Translations under genes and position numbers: made by a program | Source of the DNA: Seongchinamella sediminis | GTDB lineage: Bacteria; Pseudomonadota; Gammaproteobacteria; Pseudomonadales; Halieaceae | Assembly (NCBI RefSeq): GCF_003457605.1 | Contig: NZ_QRAN01000026.1 | Coordinates: 1-42,465, forward strand | Direction of reading: 5' to 3' | Length of the DNA: 42,465 bases | The notes under the pieces: generated by a model | Database searches by the model: none | Told to the model about the DNA's origin: nothing | The model's input: the letters and a program-made list of their open reading frames with translations, nothing else | Shown here: positions 27,762 to 36,429 of the stretch, piece after piece | Layout of the letters: every line of letters starts with the position of its first letter | Numbering within the stretch: the first letter of the stretch is position 1

Positions 27762-28643
27762 TTGGCTCGCTCCGGCACCACCTACCGGGGGCGCTTTGCG
27801 CCCTCACCCACCGGTCCACTTCACCAAGGTTCATTGATCGCCGCCCTGGCGAGCTGCCTGCACGCCCGGCACCAGGGCGGGCAGTGGTTGCTGCGCATGG
27901 AGGACCTGGATCCGCCGCGGGAGGAACCGGGCGCTGCCGCTGCCATTCTGCAAAGCCTGCTGGATCACGGCCTGCGCTGGGACGGCGAGGTGCTCTACCA
28001 GCGTACACGCAGCGACGCCTACGACCGGGCCCTGGCCCAGCTGACGGCGCAGGGCCTGGTTTTTCACTGTGACTGCAGCCGCGCCATGCTCGGCCCCGGC
28101 GGTAGCTGCGGCGGCCGCTGCGCCCCCCGCCAGGACGAGGTTGCCGCACCCTGGGCACTGCGCCTGGCAGTGCGTCCGGGTACCGACATCTGCTTTATCG
28201 ACCAGGTCCAGGGCCGGCAACAGGAAGCCCTGGCCCGGGAACTGCCGGACTTCACCCTGCTGCGCAAGGATGGCCTTTACGCCTACCAGTTGGCCGTTGT
28301 GGTCGACGATGCGTACCAGGGTATCTCCCACGTGGTCCGCGGGTCAGATCTGCTGGGCTCTGCCGGGCGGCAAATATACCTGCAGCAGCAGCTGGGCCTG
28401 CCACAGCCCGACTACTGCCACATTCCGGTGATTACCAACAGCGCCGGCCAGAAATTCAGCAAGCAGAATCACGCCCCCGCCCTGCTGGCCGCCGAGGCGC
28501 CGGATAACCTGCGGCGGGCACTGCAGTTCCTGCAGCAGCCGCAGCCGCCGGCGGAATTGCAACAGTGCGGGCAAATCCTGGATTTTGCCACCTACCACTG
28601 GTCCACCGCCGCGGTACCGGCGGTACTGGCCATCAGCGCCTGA
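27762..28643 (+). CDS. gluQ: Glutamyl-Q tRNA(Asp) synthetase (TTG start)
   Basis: This truncated glutamyl-tRNA synthetase homologue transfers glutamate to queuosine in the anticodon of tRNA-Asp. The 293-residue product has the catalytic Rossmann fold (RGRFAPSPTGPLHQGSL), a zinc site near CDCSRAML...SCGGRC, the KMSKS-like KFSKQN, and no anticodon-binding domain, as expected. TTG at 27762, one base after the dksA stop, is the only start in front of the signature motif; GAGCTGGG lies upstream. The dksA-gluQ pairing is conserved in gammaproteobacteria. Confidence 0.94.
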   Translation: MARSGTTYRGRFAPSPTGPLHQGSLIAALASCLHARHQGGQWLLRMEDLDPPREEPGAAAAILQSLLDHGLRWDGEVLYQRTRSDAYDRALAQLTAQGLVFHCDCSRAMLGPGGSCGGRCAPRQDEVAAPWALRLAVRPGTDICFIDQVQGRQQEALARELPDFTLLRKDGLYAYQLAVVVDDAYQGISHVVRGSDLLGSAGRQIYLQQQLGLPQPDYCHIPVITNSAGQKFSKQNHAPALLAAEAPDNLRRALQFLQQPQPPAELQQCGQILDFATYHWSTAAVPAVLAISA

Positions 28644-28714
28644 CCCGGCGGCGCTGGTGCTTTCTCCGCCCGCTGGTTAGTATCCCCTGAAACCCGACGG
28701 ACGGACCCTGGATC

Positions 28715-28891
28715 ATGTACATCAACCGCATGCTGGTACTGGGCATCGTGCTCGCCCTGATGGCTTTTCCCATACTTACCGACTGGCTGACCTCGGACTA
28801 CACCGCCTGGCACCGGCCCTATATCGTCTGGTGCCTGATCATAGGCTTTACCTGGTGGTCCTACCGGTCGAGGCACCCGGATGAACTATAG
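28715..28891 (+). CDS. cbrX: Small membrane protein CbrX
   Basis: This 58-residue product has two hydrophobic spans (about 6-22, MLVLGIVLALMAFPIL, and 36-50, YIVWCLIIGFTWWSY) and a basic end (RSRHPDEL). It ends 11 bases inside cbrA in another frame, so translation of the two is probably coupled. Pseudomonas has a similar-sized overlapping gene, cbrX, directly before cbrA, and the assignment rests on position, size and overlap. Function is unknown; a role in membrane insertion or stability of CbrA is possible. Confidence 0.72.
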   Translation: MYINRMLVLGIVLALMAFPILTDWLTSDYTAWHRPYIVWCLIIGFTWWSYRSRHPDEL

Positions 28892-31835
28892 CCTCACCCA
28901 GATCCTGCTGGTTGTCGCCATTTACCTGTCGGCACTGTTCGTCGTCGCCCTGCTCGCGGACCGCAACATCATTCCCCGGCGAATCAGCCACCATCCGGCC
29001 GTATATGTGCTGTCACTGGGGGTGTTCGCCGGGGCCACGGCCAGCAACGGGGTCATCGAGGTCGCCACCCGCTACGGCTACAATTTCCTGCTCTACTACG
29101 CCGGGGTTGGCCTGATGTTCGTGCTGGCCGCACTGTTACTGATTCCCCTGCTGCGGCTGTCACGGATTTACCAGCTCGCCTCGGTAGCGGACATGCTCAC
29201 CTTCCGCTTCCGCAGCCCGAGGGTGGGCGCCGCCGTTACCATTGCCATGTGCCTGGCCATGCTGCCGATGCTGGCGCTGCAGATCCAGGCGGTCGGTGAC
29301 AGCGTGCATATTCTCTCCGGGCACACTCACGGACCGCCACGGGATGGCTTCCACCACCAGGGCATTGCCCTGCTCACCTGCCTGATCATTGGCGTGTTCG
29401 CCATCCTGTTCGGCACCCGGCACGTTTCCTCCCAGGACCGCAATACCGGCCTGGTTACCGCCATGGCCTTCGAGTCACTGGTCAAGCTGGGCGCCCTGTT
29501 TGTGCTCATGCTGGTGGCCGTGACCCAGGTCTTTGACGGCCCGGCCGCCATGCAGCAGTGGCTGCGGGAGTATCCGCCGGCCCGGGACCAGATGACTCAC
29601 CAGCTGTCCATCGACAACGCCCACGCCTTCCTGCTGGTGTTTTTTGCCGGTGCCGTCTGCATGCCGCACATATTCCACATGCTGTTTGCCGAGAACACCG
29701 AGAGCCGGGACCTGCGCCGCGCGTCCTGGGGCATGCCCCTGTACCTGATGCTGCTCAGCCTGCCGGTACTACCGGTCGCCTGGGCCGGAATGCGCCTGGA
29801 GCACAACCTGCCCATGGCCTACGCCGGGCTGGCCATGGGCATTCGCCTGGACTCGGTGCCGGTAGCCGGGGCCGCCTTCATTGCCACGCTGTCCGCAGCC
29901 AGCGCCACCATTGTGGTCACCACCCTGGCGCTGGCGAACATGTGCCTGAATCACCTGGTGCTGCCATCACGACTGCTGAACCTGGGCCACGATGGCGATA
30001 TCTACCGCAACCTGCGCTGGCTCAGGCGCGCCCTGATCACCGTACTGCTGCTGGCTGGATTCCTGTTTTACCTGGGTCTCAATGGCCGCCAGAGCCTGGT
30101 GGAACTGGCTATGGTGGCATTTTCCGGCACCCTGCAGTTCCTGCCCGGCCTGGTGGCCACCGCCTACTGGCCCAACGCCAATCGCAAGGGCCTGCTGGCG
30201 GGCCTCTGGGGCGGGCTGGGGTTCTGGCTGCTGGCGGTGATGCTGCCGGCCACCCGCGGCTACGCCCCGGAAATCGGCCAGCTGTTCAACTCGATGATCG
30301 CCGACGAAAACAGCATCTGGACCATTGCCACCATGCTTGCCCTGTCCATCAACGTGGTCCTGTTCCTGCTGGTGTCACTGTTGACCCAGACCAGCGAGGA
30401 GGAACGGGTGGCGGCGGAAATCTGCTCCATGGACGAGCTGTCGCGACCCATTCGCCAGACCCTGCCGGTGGGCAGTGCCGCCGAATTCGCCGGCAAACTG
30501 GCGCCGGCACTGGGCGAGCGGACCGCGGCCGCCGAGGTAGACCGGGCCCTGGCCCAGTTGCAGTTCGACCAGCAGGAAAGCCGTCCCTACGCGCTGCGCC
30601 GGTTGCGCCGCCGGGTGGAAGCCAACCTGTCGGGCCTGCTGGGTCCGGCGGTGGCGCACAACATCGTCGAACGCTGTCTTCCCTACGATGCCGGGGGCAC
30701 CGAGGACATCAACCTGATCGAGCGCTTGCTGGACGCACCGCACGTGCAGTTTACCGGGCTGGCCGCCGACCTGGATGCCCTGCGCCGGCGCTACCGGGAG
30801 ACCCTGGACACCCTGCCCGTGGGCATCTGTTCACTGGGCGCCGACGGCGAACTGCTGATGTGGAATCTCAGCATGGAGGAAATCACCGATGTGCCCGCCG
30901 GCGATGTCCTCGGCTCGCTGATCAGCGCCCTGCCCGACCCCTGGCGCAGCGTGCTGGCGGACTTCAGCGCCAGCGACAGTGACATCGTCCTCAAGACCGA
31001 GGTCACCACCAGCGTCGACAACCCGCGCTGGGTCAGCCTGCTCAAAACAATCACCGCTGATGGCGACACCATCATCCTGGTGGAGGACATCAGCGCCATT
31101 GAACTGATGGAGGAGGAATTGCTGCACAACGAACGGCTCGCTTCCATCGGCCGCCTGGCGGCGGGCGTGGCCCATGAAATCGGCAACCCGGTGACCGGCA
31201 TCGCCTGCCTGGCGCAGAACCTGGAGTACGAGAACGACCCGGAAGAGGTGGTGATCGCTGCCCGCGATATCCTCAAGCAAACCGAACGGGTCAGCCGGAT
31301 CGTGGAATCCCTGGTCAACTTCTCCCATGTCGGCAGCAGCAGTTCGGACTTGAAACTGGCGCCCTGCAACCTGGCCGATTGCGTTGACGAGGCGGTCCAT
31401 CTGCTGTCCCTGGACCGGGAGGCCCGACAGGTCAATTTCCGCAACCAGTGCGACCGCGAACTACTGGTGCTGGCTGACACCCAGCGCCTGCTGCAGGTGT
31501 TCGTCAATATTCTCGGTAATGCCCGCGATGCCTGCGATACCGATGGACTGGTGCTGGTGCGGGCCTATGCCGACGGTGAAACGGTGCTGGTGGATGTCGA
31601 TGACAACGGCAGTGGCATTCCCAGCCACCTGCAAAGCCAGATTTTCGAACCCTTTTTCACCACCAAGGAGCCCGGTTCCGGCACCGGCCTGGGCCTGGCG
31701 CTGGTCTACAGCATCATGGAAGAGCTGGGCGGCAGTGTGCAACTGACCAGCCCCCTCTACGAGGGCCCCGCACCGGGCACCCGCTTCACCCTGAAACTCG
31801 ACAGCGCCAGTTACGATGGCACCTTCGAGGTGTAA
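28881..31835 (+). CDS. cbrA: Sensor kinase CbrA with transporter-like sensor domain
   Basis: CbrA senses carbon/nitrogen status, possibly histidine or other solute flux, and phosphorylates CbrB. The 984-residue protein combines a sodium:solute symporter-like membrane domain (about residues 5-510, 12-13 spans), a linker (STAC-like, about 520-620), a PAS domain (about 630-745, [18 protein letters not shown]), and a histidine kinase core: phospho-accepting H765 in [10 protein letters not shown] box [10 protein letters not shown] near 877, DDNGSGIP near 906 and GTGLGLAL near 934. The ATG lies inside cbrX. cbrB follows after 88 bases. The order and architecture are those of Pseudomonas CbrA. Confidence 0.94.
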   Translation: MNYSLTQILLVVAIYLSALFVVALLADRNIIPRRISHHPAVYVLSLGVFAGATASNGVIEVATRYGYNFLLYYAGVGLMFVLAALLLIPLLRLSRIYQLASVADMLTFRFRSPRVGAAVTIAMCLAMLPMLALQIQAVGDSVHILSGHTHGPPRDGFHHQGIALLTCLIIGVFAILFGTRHVSSQDRNTGLVTAMAFESLVKLGALFVLMLVAVTQVFDGPAAMQQWLREYPPARDQMTHQLSIDNAHAFLLVFFAGAVCMPHIFHMLFAENTESRDLRRASWGMPLYLMLLSLPVLPVAWAGMRLEHNLPMAYAGLAMGIRLDSVPVAGAAFIATLSAASATIVVTTLALANMCLNHLVLPSRLLNLGHDGDIYRNLRWLRRALITVLLLAGFLFYLGLNGRQSLVELAMVAFSGTLQFLPGLVATAYWPNANRKGLLAGLWGGLGFWLLAVMLPATRGYAPEIGQLFNSMIADENSIWTIATMLALSINVVLFLLVSLLTQTSEEERVAAEICSMDELSRPIRQTLPVGSAAEFAGKLAPALGERTAAAEVDRALAQLQFDQQESRPYALRRLRRRVEANLSGLLGPAVAHNIVERCLPYDAGGTEDINLIERLLDAPHVQFTGLAADLDALRRRYRETLDTLPVGICSLGADGELLMWNLSMEEITDVPAGDVLGSLISALPDPWRSVLADFSASDSDIVLKTEVTTSVDNPRWVSLLKTITADGDTIILVEDISAIELMEEELLHNERLASIGRLAAGVAHEIGNPVTGIACLAQNLEYENDPEEVVIAARDILKQTERVSRIVESLVNFSHVGSSSSDLKLAPCNLADCVDEAVHLLSLDREARQVNFRNQCDRELLVLADTQRLLQVFVNILGNARDACDTDGLVLVRAYADGETVLVDVDDNGSGIPSHLQSQIFEPFFTTKEPGSGTGLGLALVYSIMEELGGSVQLTSPLYEGPAPGTRFTLKLDSASYDGTFEV

Positions 31836-31923
31836 CCCAGGGCCACATGTTACCCGCAAACTGGCATATTCTTCACAGTAGGAGTATGTTATCGCGGGTG
31901 ATTTGCTAGAGCCTGTTCACCCT

Positions 31924-33372
31924 ATGCAAAAAATACTTGTGGTTGAGGATGAGTCGGTTATCCGCAACGCCCTCCGCCGGTTGCTGGAGCGCAGTGGTTA
32001 CCAGGTCAGCGAGGCAGGCTCCGTACAGCAGGCCGAGGCAGAATTCAGCTTTGCCGATTTTGACCTGATCATCTCCGACCTGCGACTGCCCGGGGCCCCC
32101 GGTACCGACCTGATTAAAAAGGCCGGCGATGTGCCGGTGCTGATCATGACCAGCTATGCCAGCCTGCGCTCCGCGGTTGACTCGATGCGCATGGGCGCGG
32201 TGGACTATATCGCCAAGCCTTTCGATCACGGTGACATGGTCAGTGCGGTTGAGCGCATCATCGCCGATCATCCCACCGCCAGGGCCCAGGAGCAGGATTC
32301 CGTGGCCCCGGGGAACCAGGACATGCTGGCAAATGGCGCCGGCATTATTGGCAACTGCCCCGCCATGCAGACCCTGTACAGCCGCATCGGCCGCATGGCG
32401 CCCACCGAGTCAACCGTACTGGTGCTCGGAGAGACCGGCACCGGCAAGGAACTGGTGGCACGCAGTATTCACCAGCAAAGCAGCCGGGCCAGCAAGACCC
32501 TGATTTCCGTCAACTGCGCCGCTATTCCCGACACCCTGATCGAGTCGGAACTGTTCGGTTATGAAAAGGGCGCTTTCACCGGCGCCAACGCCAGCCGCAT
32601 GGGCCTGATCGAGGCTGCCGACGGCGGCACCCTGTTTCTCGACGAAATCGGCGAGTTGCCGATGGAGGCCCAGGCCCGCCTGTTGCGCTTCATCCAGGAG
32701 GGAGAAATCAGGCGTATCGGTTCGGTGCACTCGCGCAAGGTCGATGTGAGGCTGATCTGCGCCACCCATCGCAACCTGCAGCAACTGTCCGCGGAAGGCC
32801 TGTTCCGCCAGGACCTGTACTACCGTATCAACGTCCTGCCCCTGTCCCTGCCGCCTCTGCGGGAGCGGGGCAAGGATATTCTCCACCTCGCCGAGAGCAT
32901 GCTGCAAAACCAGGCACAAAGGCAGGGACGGTCGGCCATGCACCTGTCGCCGCGGGCCATCCAGGCCATTACCACTTACCAGTGGCCGGGCAATGTGCGC
33001 GAGCTGGAACATGCCATCGAACGGGCTGTTATCCTTTCCGAGACGGAAGAAATCGACAACGACAGCCTCGGCATAGATCTCGAGCTGGTCAATATCAACC
33101 GCATTCGCGGCCAGGAGGGTCTGTCCACGGCCACGGCCAACCGCGGCGGAGGCGGCGGGAACAGCAGCGCCAACGAACCCCAGGAAGACCTGTCGCTGGA
33201 GGATTACTTCCAGCGCTTCGTGCTCGAGCACCAGGACTCCATGAGCGAGACCGAGCTGGCCCAGAAACTTGGCGTCAGCCGCAAATGCCTGTGGGAGCGA
33301 CGCCAGCGCTTCGGCATTCCGCGGAACAAGTCCGGCGGCGCTCGCCGCAAGACCCGGTCGGGGGCAAACTAG
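31924..33372 (+). CDS. cbrB: Sigma-54 response regulator CbrB
   Basis: CbrB is an NtrC-family activator; its best known target is the crcZ promoter. The 482-residue product has a receiver domain with phospho-acceptor D52 (IISDLRLPG), an AAA+ domain with Walker A GETGTGKE (169-176), the sigma-54 contact loop GAFTGA (216-221) and Walker B GGTLFLDE, then a glycine/serine-rich linker and a Fis-type DNA-binding helix-turn-helix ending KCLWERRQRFGIPR, which matches CbrB specifically as I recall. ATG at 31924 (MQKILVVEDE) is preferred to the in-frame TTG at 31903. A sigma-54 promoter lies 126 bases after its stop codon. Confidence 0.94.
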   Translation: MQKILVVEDESVIRNALRRLLERSGYQVSEAGSVQQAEAEFSFADFDLIISDLRLPGAPGTDLIKKAGDVPVLIMTSYASLRSAVDSMRMGAVDYIAKPFDHGDMVSAVERIIADHPTARAQEQDSVAPGNQDMLANGAGIIGNCPAMQTLYSRIGRMAPTESTVLVLGETGTGKELVARSIHQQSSRASKTLISVNCAAIPDTLIESELFGYEKGAFTGANASRMGLIEAADGGTLFLDEIGELPMEAQARLLRFIQEGEIRRIGSVHSRKVDVRLICATHRNLQQLSAEGLFRQDLYYRINVLPLSLPPLRERGKDILHLAESMLQNQAQRQGRSAMHLSPRAIQAITTYQWPGNVRELEHAIERAVILSETEEIDNDSLGIDLELVNINRIRGQEGLSTATANRGGGGGNSSANEPQEDLSLEDYFQRFVLEHQDSMSETELAQKLGVSRKCLWERRQRFGIPRNKSGGARRKTRSGAN

Positions 33373-33374
33373 GC

Positions 33375-33438
33375 GTTACCTGGCCGACCCTTCGTTACCA
33401 AATCCAGTGTAATAAGGTAACAGTGGCCCAATGTAACA
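33375..33438 (+). promoter_or_regulatory. Cluster of GTTAC/GTAAC half-sites, likely CbrB binding region
   Basis: Four GTTAC/GTAAC half-sites occur at 33375, 33394 (both GTTACC), 33416-33421 (GGTAAC) and 33433 (GTAACA). The inner pair forms an inverted repeat. They lie about 85-150 bases before the expected transcription start at 33524, the normal distance for an NtrC-type enhancer. I recall a CbrB recognition pattern TGTTAC-N14-GTAACA; the half-sites agree, but the spacing here (18 between the inner half-sites) does not match exactly. Confidence 0.65.
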
Positions 33439-33497
33439 AGAATGTACCCATCGCTAAAAAATTATAACTAATTGTTTTTTATGTATATTTATTTTTT

Positions 33498-33513
33498 TGG
33501 CACGCAGCATGCA
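33498..33513 (+). promoter_or_regulatory. Sigma-54 promoter of the CrcZ-like RNA
   Basis: TGGCACGCAGCATGCA matches the -24/-12 consensus TGGCACG-N4-TTGCA with a single mismatch. GG (33499-33500) and GC (33511-33512) are exactly 12 apart. Transcription should start at about 33524. Confidence 0.88.
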
Positions 33514-33579
33514 ATTCAGGGCGCGGTGTCACCAATAAAAATAACTGACGCTGTAATAAAAATAACATTTTTCACTATG

Positions 33580-33606
33580 GACCTGGATGGGGAAGTCAGC
33601 TTCCCC
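33580..33606 (+). repeat. First copy of the repeated hairpin in the CrcZ-like RNA
   Basis: GACCTGGATGGGGAAG at 33580-33595 is identical to 33777-33792. It continues with TCAG and CTTCCCC, forming a 7-base-pair stem (33589-33595 with 33600-33606). A U-rich TTCAATTTCCTT follows, so this copy could partially terminate and give a short RNA carrying two A-rich motifs. Confidence 0.8.
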
Positions 33607-33776
33607 TTCAATTTCCTTGTGCCTGCTTCGGGTAGTAAGCACGTGACGCATGGTCGAGCGTGAGAACCCCAAGCCAGTGAATATGTACCAGATTTGCTTT
33701 AGGCATAAGAATAAAACACGCTATTGTGCCTATAACAATAACAGCACCCGAGAAATAACAATAACTCCTGACGTGA

Positions 33777-33806
33777 GACCTGGATGGGGAAGACTCAGTC
33801 TTCCCC
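33777..33806 (+). repeat. Second copy of the repeated hairpin, likely 3' end of the RNA
   Basis: The same 16 bases are followed by a perfect 9-base-pair stem (33786-33794 with 33798-33806, loop TCA). The right arm differs from the first copy yet keeps pairing (GAC/GTC extension), which is compensatory change. Only short U stretches follow. Confidence 0.75.
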
Positions 33807-33900
33807 GTCATTCATCCTGCCACTGCCGACTTCTGCCAGCGCCCATGTGTGATAGACTGCGCGCCTCCAGACCAGCCCGCAAGCACAGGCGACATCCTCC

Positions 33901-35202
33901 TTGAAAGTCATCCCCAGGGACCAACACTGCATTTCCCGCAAGAACATCAGCGACAGCGCCCTGAAGGTCATGTCCCGGCTGCGCTCCCAGGGTCACCAGG
34001 CCTACCTGGTCGGCGGCGCGGTTCGCGACCTGCTGCTGGGCGGTCACCCCAAGGATTTCGATATTGCCACTGACGCCACCCCCGAAGAAGTCCACGGACT
34101 ATTTCGCAACTCGCGGATCATCGGCCGGCGCTTTCGCATCGTGCACGTGCGCTTCGGCCGGGAAATTATCGAGGTCACCACCTTTCGCGGACACCACGAC
34201 AACGGCGATGAGGCCAGCCCCGCCACCGGCGGCAATCACTCGCGCCAGTCCGACAAGGGGCTGCTGCTGCGAGACAACGTTTACGGCACCCTGGAGGAGG
34301 ACGCGGTGCGCCGCGATCTCACGGTCAACGCCCTCTATTACGATGCCGGCAGTTTCGAGGTTTTCGATCACGTACACGGCCTGCAGGATCTTGAAAAACG
34401 CCAGGTCTGCATTATCGGCGACCCGGAAGTGCGCTACCGGGAAGACCCGGTACGCATGCTGCGTGCGGTCCGCTTTGCCGCCAAGCTGGGCTTCGACATC
34501 GAGCAACACACCGCCGGCGCCATTCCCCGTTGCGCCCACCTGCTGCGGGAGATTCCCGCCGCCCGGCTGTTCGATGAATTTCTCAAGCTGTTCCTGTCGG
34601 GCTATGGCGCCGCCACCCTGGAGCAGTTGCTGGCGCATGACCTGCTGCAATACCTGTTCGACGAGACCAGCCACCTGGTGCACCAGGACCCGGGAGCACT
34701 GGCCCTGATCCGGGCCGCGACAGCCAATACCGACAAGCGCATCGCCGAGGACAAACCCGTCACCCCGGCCTTCATTCTCGCCGCCCTGTTGTGGCCGGTG
34801 GCAAACCGCCTGGCCAGCGACATGGAGGACCGCGGTGACTCCCCCATGGTCGCCATGCACAGCGCCGCCCAGCAAACCATTGCCGAGGCCGCCCTGCAGA
34901 TCTCCGTACCGCGCCGCTTCAGCCAGCCGATGCGGGAGATCTGGGAGTTCCAGTTACGCCTGCAACGGCGCCAGGGCAAGAAGGCGGCCGAGCTGGTCGA
35001 ACACCGACGCTTCCGCGCCGCCTACGACTTCCTGTTATTACGCGAACAGGCCGGCGAGGACACCGGCGGCCTGGGCGACTGGTGGACGGAATTCCAGACC
35101 CTGAATATGGACCAGCGCGTCGAACAGGCCGCCAGCGCTCCCGCCGGCAAGCCGGGCCGCCGCCGACGTCCCCGCCGCCGGCGCAAACCCAAGCAGGCAT
35201 GA
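33901..35202 (+). CDS. pcnB: Poly(A) polymerase I (TTG start)
   Basis: PcnB adds 3' poly(A) tails that mark RNAs for degradation. The 433-residue nucleotidyltransferase has LVGGAVRDLLLGGHPKDFDIAT with catalytic D52 and D54, the GRRFRIVHV and EEDAVRRDLTVNALYY regions, the YREDPVRMLRAVRFAAKLGF RNA-binding segment, and a very basic tail (GRRRRPRRRRKPK). The first codons from TTG (KVIPRDQHCISRKNIS) align with E. coli PcnB; no ATG or GTG lies in frame upstream nearby. It overlaps folK by four bases. Confidence 0.94.
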   Translation: MKVIPRDQHCISRKNISDSALKVMSRLRSQGHQAYLVGGAVRDLLLGGHPKDFDIATDATPEEVHGLFRNSRIIGRRFRIVHVRFGREIIEVTTFRGHHDNGDEASPATGGNHSRQSDKGLLLRDNVYGTLEEDAVRRDLTVNALYYDAGSFEVFDHVHGLQDLEKRQVCIIGDPEVRYREDPVRMLRAVRFAAKLGFDIEQHTAGAIPRCAHLLREIPAARLFDEFLKLFLSGYGAATLEQLLAHDLLQYLFDETSHLVHQDPGALALIRAATANTDKRIAEDKPVTPAFILAALLWPVANRLASDMEDRGDSPMVAMHSAAQQTIAEAALQISVPRRFSQPMREIWEFQLRLQRRQGKKAAELVEHRRFRAAYDFLLLREQAGEDTGGLGDWWTEFQTLNMDQRVEQAASAPAGKPGRRRRPRRRRKPKQA

Positions 35203-35756
35203 CCAGGGCCTACATCGCCCTGGGCAGCAACCTGCAGCAGCCGCTGGTGCAGCTGCAACGGGCGGCGCGGGCGCTAGCCGCCCTGCCCGCCAGCAGGATT
35301 ATCGCGGCCTCCGGTATCTATCGCAGCGCCGCGGTGGGTCCCGGCCAGCAGCCTGACTACCTTAACGCCGTCATCCAACTGCACACCGGACTGGCGCCAG
35401 TCAAGCTGCTGGACGCCCTGCAGGGCATCGAAAACCAGCAGGGCCGTGTGCGCCAGCAGCGCTGGGGGGCACGTACGCTGGACCTGGACATTCTGCTCTA
35501 CGGTGACGCCGCCCTGGCGCTGCCGCGTCTGAGCATCCCCCACCCGCGCATGGCGGAGCGCGATTTCGTGCTCTACCCACTGCTGGAAATCGGCGGTCCA
35601 AATTTGATGCTGCCCGGCGACGTGGAACTTGGTACATTAGTAGCCGCCTGTCCACGGGGCCAGCTGCAGAGGACCGAACACGCCCTGCTTCCCGGTAACT
35701 GCGACAGCGATAGCGACAATCAAGCGGGCCCGGACGCGGGAGAATCAGGCCATTAA
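35199..35756 (+). CDS. folK: Hydroxymethyldihydropterin pyrophosphokinase FolK
   Basis: FolK transfers pyrophosphate from ATP to 6-hydroxymethyl-7,8-dihydropterin in folate synthesis. The 185-residue product shows the opening RAYIALGSNL, then the signature RWGARTLDLDILLYGD, IPHPRMAERDFVLYPLLEI. The C-terminal 25 residues (NCDSDSDNQAGPDAGESGH) are hydrophilic and not part of the fold. Its ATG overlaps the pcnB stop (ATGA), as in the conserved pcnB-folK pair. Confidence 0.95.
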   Translation: MTRAYIALGSNLQQPLVQLQRAARALAALPASRIIAASGIYRSAAVGPGQQPDYLNAVIQLHTGLAPVKLLDALQGIENQQGRVRQQRWGARTLDLDILLYGDAALALPRLSIPHPRMAERDFVLYPLLEIGGPNLMLPGDVELGTLVAACPRGQLQRTEHALLPGNCDSDSDNQAGPDAGESGH

Positions 35757-35796
35757 CATAGAGCTGAAAGGGCGCACCCCACCCTCGTATATTGCC

Positions 35797-36414
35797 GTGG
35801 AAGGCCCCATCGGGGTGGGCAAGACAACGCTCACCAAGCGGCTGGCCGCCACTTTCAATTACCAGGTGCTGTTGGAGGAGGCGGAGCAGAACCCCTTCCT
35901 GGAAAAGTTTTACCGCAATCGACAGCAGGCGGCCCTGGCAACCCAGTTGTTCTTCCTGTTCCAGCGCGCACAAAAAATACAGGACCTGCGCCAGGCGGAT
36001 ATTTTCGAACCGGTGCGGGTCGCCGATTTCCTGATTGAAAAGGATCCCCTGTTTGCCCGCATCAACCTCGACCGGGAGGAGTTCCAGCTCTATGACAAGG
36101 TCTACCAGCAGTTGACCATCGACTCGCCCCGGCCCGACCTGGTGATCTACCTGCAGGCCTCCACCGATGTGCTGCTGTCGCGCATCGAGAGCCGGGGAAT
36201 CGCCGCCGAACAGGTCATTGAAAGGAGCTATCTGGAGCGCCTCAACGAAGTGTACAGTGAGTTCTTTCTATATTACGATGGCGCCCCTCTGTTGATTGTC
36301 AATGCCAGTGAAATTGACCTGGCCAGCGGCGACGCGGACTTCAGCCACCTGGTGGACTACCTGCTGGATATTCGCAGCGGCCGCCATTATTTCAACCCGA
36401 CATTTTTCGGATAA
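35797..36414 (+). CDS. Deoxynucleoside kinase family protein
   Basis: This is a P-loop kinase of the deoxyadenosine/deoxyguanosine kinase (dNK) family that phosphorylates deoxynucleosides for salvage. From GTG at 35797 it has 205 residues, with Walker A EGPIGVGKTTL, the LEEAEQNPFLEKFY substrate region, DRE (after INL), and the lid region SRIESRG. The GTG start is doubtful: it cuts away the first beta strand, which reads SYIAVEGPIG and is preceded by an in-frame stretch INIELKGRTPP. No ATG, GTG or TTG opens that stretch. A GGGAG followed nine bases later by ATT (35752) suggests a rare ATT start overlapping the folK stop; CTG at 35764 is another option. The coordinates given are the conservative ones. 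Confidence 0.85.
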   Translation: MEGPIGVGKTTLTKRLAATFNYQVLLEEAEQNPFLEKFYRNRQQAALATQLFFLFQRAQKIQDLRQADIFEPVRVADFLIEKDPLFARINLDREEFQLYDKVYQQLTIDSPRPDLVIYLQASTDVLLSRIESRGIAAEQVIERSYLERLNEVYSEFFLYYDGAPLLIVNASEIDLASGDADFSHLVDYLLDIRSGRHYFNPTFFG

Positions 36415-36429
36415 AGCACAAGGCAGGCT

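Larger units (their letters stand above)
33524..33815 (+). ncRNA. crcZ: CrcZ-like small RNA (Hfq/Crc decoy)
   Basis: The region between cbrB and pcnB has no gene but holds a sigma-54 promoter and then five A-rich motifs, each containing an exact AANAAYAA match: around 33533-33545, 33554-33566, 33705-33717, 33734-33742 and 33757-33765. AANAAYAA is the site where Hfq with Crc binds target mRNAs in Pseudomonas. CrcZ there is a CbrAB-dependent RNA in the same cbrB-pcnB interval with five such motifs and sequesters Hfq/Crc to relieve catabolite repression. Two hairpins with a shared 16-base lead (see repeats) lie at 33580-33606 and 33777-33806; the second probably marks the 3' end, giving about 290 nt. 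The ends are inferred, not seen. Confidence 0.8.

Noticed and set aside
31903-31923. Upstream TTG start for cbrB
   Set aside because: The family N-terminus begins at MQKILVVEDE; the extra seven residues have no counterpart.
33607-33704. Second sigma-54 promoter in front of the second RNA module
   Set aside because: The best candidate (TG at about -24 with GC of TTGCT near 33695) lacks the invariant GG.
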